From positions 1-8,715 of the forward strand of contig CANFNN010000102.1 of assembly GCA_947448095.1 (NCBI GenBank): a stretch of DNA of 8,715 nucleotides. Reading direction: 5' to 3'. Both the position numbers and the translations under genes were made by a program. This DNA comes from Bacteriovoracaceae bacterium (GTDB taxonomy: Bacteria; Bdellovibrionota; Bacteriovoracia; Bacteriovoracales; Bacteriovoracaceae). Below the pieces are notes generated by a model, which was not told the DNA's origin, did no database searches, and saw only the letters and a list, made by a program, of their open reading frames with translations. This document shows positions 6,410-8,715 of the stretch, piece by piece; the first letter of the stretch is position 1, and each line of letters starts with the position of its first letter.

Positions 6410-7300
6410 CTAGAAGCTTTTTGTCGCTAAGATTCCATTAAACGTAGGAAGAATCATCCACCCAGTTTTTAAATCCTCTTTAGTTTTTGATTCGTCTTTT
6501 CCAATCTGGGCCGACATTTTCCCAATCACATAACCCATGGCTATCCCGAGAGGATAATCACTGGCCCAGTGCACACCATTGTTTGTCATTTGAAAGCCCA
6601 AGGCCGTAACCCAAACTCCGGCCACAGGATAAATGACTTTTGCGTACTGAGGATAGCGTTCGGCAAGAATGGTAAAAGTTAAAGTGGCAGTCATGACATG
6701 GCCACTAGGCATCGCATCGTAGCTTCCGGTTCTGGTGTTATATTCTTTAAAACTTGGAAACGGTTTCCAGTTTCCTCGTTCATGCGTGCTTACATTTGGA
6801 CTTTCTCGGCCAAAAGACCTCTTTAAGGTTTGATTAAAGACGGTTGAAACAAACATTCCGTGAAATAACATCACCCCGGTATTGAAGTTGTAGTTATTGT
6901 CAGACAGATGTCCTGCCGCCATGAAACCACCGGCTATGCCAGCATGAGTCCAACCATCTCCTAGAAAATAAAGAAATGATCCCGTATCGGTAGGTAATCT
7001 TAACAGCTCGTACTGACCGAGTGAAAAAACAGCTTTGGTATTATCTTCGTTTCCAATTCCCCAATCTCGTCCGCGTTTTTTAGCGTCAGCATAAAGTTGT
7101 TCATCATAATAAATCAAAACCCCAGTTGAACCAGCAATGGCTCCCCACGCAGGAAGGGCTTCCTTAGAAAAACTTTTCTTCAGCGTTTTAAGTGAAGTCG
7201 CCGGCATCTCAGTAAAGACTTGCGAGAAACGCAGTTTTTCTTCTTCAGCATAAGTAGTCAGAGAAATAAACAGGACAAAAATCAGGAACAGTATTTTCAT
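6410..7300 (-). CDS. Exported PAP2-superfamily protein with altered catalytic signature
   Basis: The protein is 296 aa from the ATG at 7300, with a signal peptide at residues 1-18 ('MKILFLIFVLFISLTTYA'). PAP2 (type 2 phosphatidic acid phosphatase) enzymes carry KX6RP, PSGH and SRX5HX3D motifs. Here they read K160...SP ('LKRSFGRESP', Arg of RP replaced by S167), PSGH intact at 198-201, and H244/D248 kept in 'NNGVHWASDYPLG' but with Q237-M238 where S-R is expected. The nucleophile (H244), acid (H201) and D248 remain, but two phosphate-contacting arginines are gone. It may be a distinct subfamily, altered in substrate, or inactive. A TTG at 7348 extends the frame by 16 codons, but it lacks a ribosome site and would bury the signal peptide. 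The ATG sits 4 bases after the upstream PAP2 stop, so the two form an operon. A 'PFPSFKEYNTRTG' insert precedes PSGH. Confidence 0.85.
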   Translation of the reverse strand: MKILFLIFVLFISLTTYAEEEKLRFSQVFTEMPATSLKTLKKSFSKEALPAWGAIAGSTGVLIYYDEQLYADAKKRGRDWGIGNEDNTKAVFSLGQYELLRLPTDTGSFLYFLGDGWTHAGIAGGFMAAGHLSDNNYNFNTGVMLFHGMFVSTVFNQTLKRSFGRESPNVSTHERGNWKPFPSFKEYNTRTGSYDAMPSGHVMTATLTFTILAERYPQYAKVIYPVAGVWVTALGFQMTNNGVHWASDYPLGIAMGYVIGKMSAQIGKDESKTKEDLKTGWMILPTFNGILATKSF

Positions 7301-7304
7301 AAAA

Positions 7305-8027
7305 TTAAAATTCTTTGTATAAAGAGAGACCAGCTGTTTTTGAATCAATTAAAGGAAGAATATAAGCAGACTCGGGATCTTTTTTGCCTAACTTCGATAT
7401 CCCCCAACCATAGGCCCACCCAATAGTTGCACCGGCCACTACGTCATGCAGGTAGTGTCTATTATCATTGATGCGGGAATATCCTACGAATGTTGACATT
7501 AACAGAGCAGCAGAACCCCAACCCCAACCGTGTTCAGCTGCTACATAACCACTAAAGGCAAAGGCGGTGGTTGAGTGGCCAGAAGGAAAAGAATTCTTTT
7601 CCTGAGGATTATTCGGTCTAGGTTCTCTAATGGTATATTTCAAAACACTCGTGACACCAGCTGAATAAGCTGTGGCCTTAAACATACCAAGGGCTCGGTC
7701 ATAGGCTTTATTATTTCCATAGTAGCCTGCAATACTCATCCCACCGACGTAAAGTATGTTCGGAACAAGTTGTCCAAGGGTGTCTCCCCATTTTGAGTAT
7801 TCACCCAACGGTTTATTTCTGACTTGAGTCTTTTGAAAAGGATAAACAACGCCATCTTCCATCAAGGCCAAAGAGGCGGTAACAAGTGTTCCACCTAAAA
7901 GAACATACTTAGCGTTGGTTGTTAATGGGGACGCTGCTTCCTGACCCAATTCCTTCATTCCCCAAGACAAAGCTTGGTGGGAATAAATCGACAACACAAA
8001 AGCGACAAGGAGTAGTTGAAATCTCAT
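7305..8027 (-). CDS. Exported PAP2-family phosphatase, canonical motifs
   Basis: This 240-aa protein starts with a signal peptide (residues 1-21, 'MRFQLLLVAFVLSIYSHQAL' then S). All three PAP2 motifs are intact: K130-x6-R137-P138 in 'LKYTIREPRP', P148-S149-G150-H151 in 'FPSGH', and S184-R185-x5-H191-x3-D195 in 'SRINDNRHYLHD'. H191 is the expected nucleophile and H151 the acid. Family members remove phosphate from lipid phosphates such as phosphatidic acid, undecaprenyl or lipid A phosphates, or from soluble substrates. The hydrophobic stretches are short, consistent with an outer-membrane-facing or periplasmic PAP2, but the substrate is not readable. It is the first gene of a two-gene unit. 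No Shine-Dalgarno motif precedes the ATG. Confidence 0.92.
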   Translation of the reverse strand: MRFQLLLVAFVLSIYSHQALSWGMKELGQEAASPLTTNAKYVLLGGTLVTASLALMEDGVVYPFQKTQVRNKPLGEYSKWGDTLGQLVPNILYVGGMSIAGYYGNNKAYDRALGMFKATAYSAGVTSVLKYTIREPRPNNPQEKNSFPSGHSTTAFAFSGYVAAEHGWGWGSAALLMSTFVGYSRINDNRHYLHDVVAGATIGWAYGWGISKLGKKDPESAYILPLIDSKTAGLSLYKEF

Positions 8028-8066
8028 GGCATTTAATTCGTTCGTTAAAATTTAAGTATGGCAATT

Positions 8067-8095
8067 ATCATAATTTATAAGTCATTTCCAAGCAA
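8067..8095 (-). promoter_or_regulatory. Candidate sigma-70 promoter of the PAP2 pair
   Basis: On the - strand TTGCTT (8090-8095) and TATGAT (8067-8072) are separated by exactly 17 bases. The -10 is a five-of-six match and the -35 keeps TTG. Transcription would begin near 8060, about 33 bases before the ATG at 8027. The region is AT-rich, so the call is moderate. Confidence 0.4.
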
Positions 8096-8201
8096 TCCAC
8101 TTTCTCTATTAGTTAACTGATTATTTTCGTGAACTAAATATCTTGTGACTTAATTTAGCGGCTTCTTGAGGCATGAAATGACACTCTTGATGGTAAGAGC
8201 T

Positions 8202-8207
8202 AGGAGG
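8202..8207 (+). promoter_or_regulatory. Perfect Shine-Dalgarno site of the small acidic protein gene
   Basis: AGGAGG lies 5 bases before the ATG at 8213. It is the best match to the anti-Shine-Dalgarno in the window and fixes the start. I found no convincing promoter for this gene in 8096-8200. Confidence 0.75.
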
Positions 8208-8212
8208 CCATT

Positions 8213-8404
8213 ATGCATTACACTGAGCCAAGAAAAAAAGCTGACTCTTTTCCTAATCCCAATGAGGGACAAAAGGTTATACCCAACGGAACAGAGGTCG
8301 ACGAAAATCCATTAGAGGGAAACGATGTATCAGAATCCGAGCAGGATCTGGATAAGGAAAAAGTGAAGATTTATCCTAAATCTACTCCGCCTGAACTCTA
8401 TTGA
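8213..8404 (+). CDS. Small acidic, probably disordered hypothetical protein (63 aa)
   Basis: I do not recognise this 63-aa protein. The perfect AGGAGG, the sensible start and the tandem stop (TGA TAA) support it as a gene. Composition is hydrophilic throughout: a short basic start ('MHYTEPRKKADSF'), an Asn/Pro/Gly-rich part, an acidic centre ('DENPLEGNDVSESEQDLD') and a Lys/Pro end ('KVKIYPKSTPPELY'). There is no signal peptide, membrane segment or cysteine, and few hydrophobic residues, so it is likely disordered and cytosolic. It is divergent from the PAP2 pair (185-bp gap) and ends 5 bases from the convergent DTW-domain gene. Confidence 0.7.
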   Translation: MHYTEPRKKADSFPNPNEGQKVIPNGTEVDENPLEGNDVSESEQDLDKEKVKIYPKSTPPELY

Positions 8405-8409
8405 TAAAA

Positions 8410-8715
8410 TTAAAGTTGTCCCCGGCCTTTGAGAGTTTCTTCTAGTTTGCGTTGATAGAAATGGAGGAGTTCATGTTTAACTTCTTCACCCTCAATAATT
8501 CCTAGGGCGTGAGCGATGGCCTCTAAAGTCGCCATGCCAGCCTCAGTCGTTTCTGTACGCATATGAAGTTGAGCGCTATTAGGTGTGCTGATCTTAACTC
8601 TGAGAATGTCTTTTAATTCATGATGCCTATAATGCACTTTACTTGCTTGGCGCCAGTTTCCGTCAGGAACGATTAATTGAATGGGAAGGGTGCTTTCATT
8701 TACCAATTTCTGATC
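8410..8715 (-). CDS. DTW-domain protein, probable tRNA-uridine aminocarboxypropyltransferase, C-terminal part (5' end beyond window)
   Basis: The frame stays open to the right edge (last codons GAT CAG AAA), so this is the C-terminal part of about 101 residues, and the TTG at 8706 is internal. 'IVPDGNWRQASKV' matches the DTW-family core (usually DGTWxxA, here Asn for Thr). It is followed by 'STPNSAQLHMRTET' and 'MATLEAIAHALG', the conserved Arg-rich and '(S/A)T-x-EA(I/V)A' segments. Family members such as bacterial TapT and human DTWD1/2 transfer a 3-amino-3-carboxypropyl group from S-adenosylmethionine to uridine in tRNA (acp3U). Cysteines expected in the N-terminal part lie outside the window. 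A DTW-family hydrolase or other role is less likely. No terminator separates it from the convergent gene ending at 8404. Confidence 0.85.
   Translation of the reverse strand, partial: DQKLVNESTLPIQLIVPDGNWRQASKVHYRHHELKDILRVKISTPNSAQLHMRTETTEAGMATLEAIAHALGIIEGEEVKHELLHFYQRKLEETLKGRGQL

Noticed and set aside
7301..7348. Sixteen-codon N-terminal extension of the second PAP2 gene from a TTG
   Set aside because: It has no Shine-Dalgarno motif, overlaps the upstream gene, and would place a signal peptide internally. The ATG at 7300 is better.

Overview
This window comes from a motile Gram-negative bacterium with moderately AT-rich DNA (GC a little above 40% by eye). It shows an RND/TolC envelope pump, Sec-type signal peptides, a flagellar-type sigma-28 promoter and many orphan exported proteins. 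That mix, with a secreted protein-glutaminase-like enzyme and paired PAP2 proteins, would fit a Bdellovibrio/Bacteriovorax-like lineage. No 16S or other marker is present, so the assignment is a guess.

Layout. (1) 1-3959, + strand: the 3' end of a multidrug-efflux operon, with the tail of a TolC-family outer-membrane protein, a complete HAE1/AcrB-type RND pump and a TetR/AcrR regulator. The genes overlap by 8 and 4 bases, so they look co-transcribed and translationally coupled. The adaptor (MFP) gene and operon promoter must lie upstream of the window. (2) 3957-4737, - strand: a secreted protein with the Cys-His-Asp arrangement of bacterial protein-glutaminase, ending in a strong hairpin terminator shared with tetR. 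(3) 4738-5240: a 235-bp intergenic region carrying a near-consensus sigma-28 (FliA) promoter ahead of a 53-codon gene for a very basic small protein, followed by a terminator hairpin. (4) 5241-6408: a divergent pair, a small exported Sel1/Hcp-like cysteine protein with a Pro/Glu tail (-) and an unrecognised cytosolic 241-aa protein (+). (5) 6410-8027, - strand: two tandem exported PAP2-superfamily proteins, the first with a complete catalytic signature and the second with two signature arginines replaced. (6) 8213-8404, +: a 63-codon acidic, probably disordered protein. (7) 8410-8715, -: the 3' part of a DTW-domain tRNA acp3U transferase gene, cut by the window end.

How they fit together: the pump operon is the only clear multi-gene pathway. 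TolC, RND and the absent adaptor would form a tripartite exporter, and the TetR protein probably represses its own operon. The rest is a series of one- and two-gene units. Two convergent junctions share hairpins, while two others (1-bp and 5-bp gaps) have no room for a terminator. I see no CRISPR array, rRNA, tRNA, insertion sequence or phage gene. The most interesting leads are the sigma-28-driven small basic protein, the protein-glutaminase-like secreted enzyme, and the active/divergent PAP2 pair.
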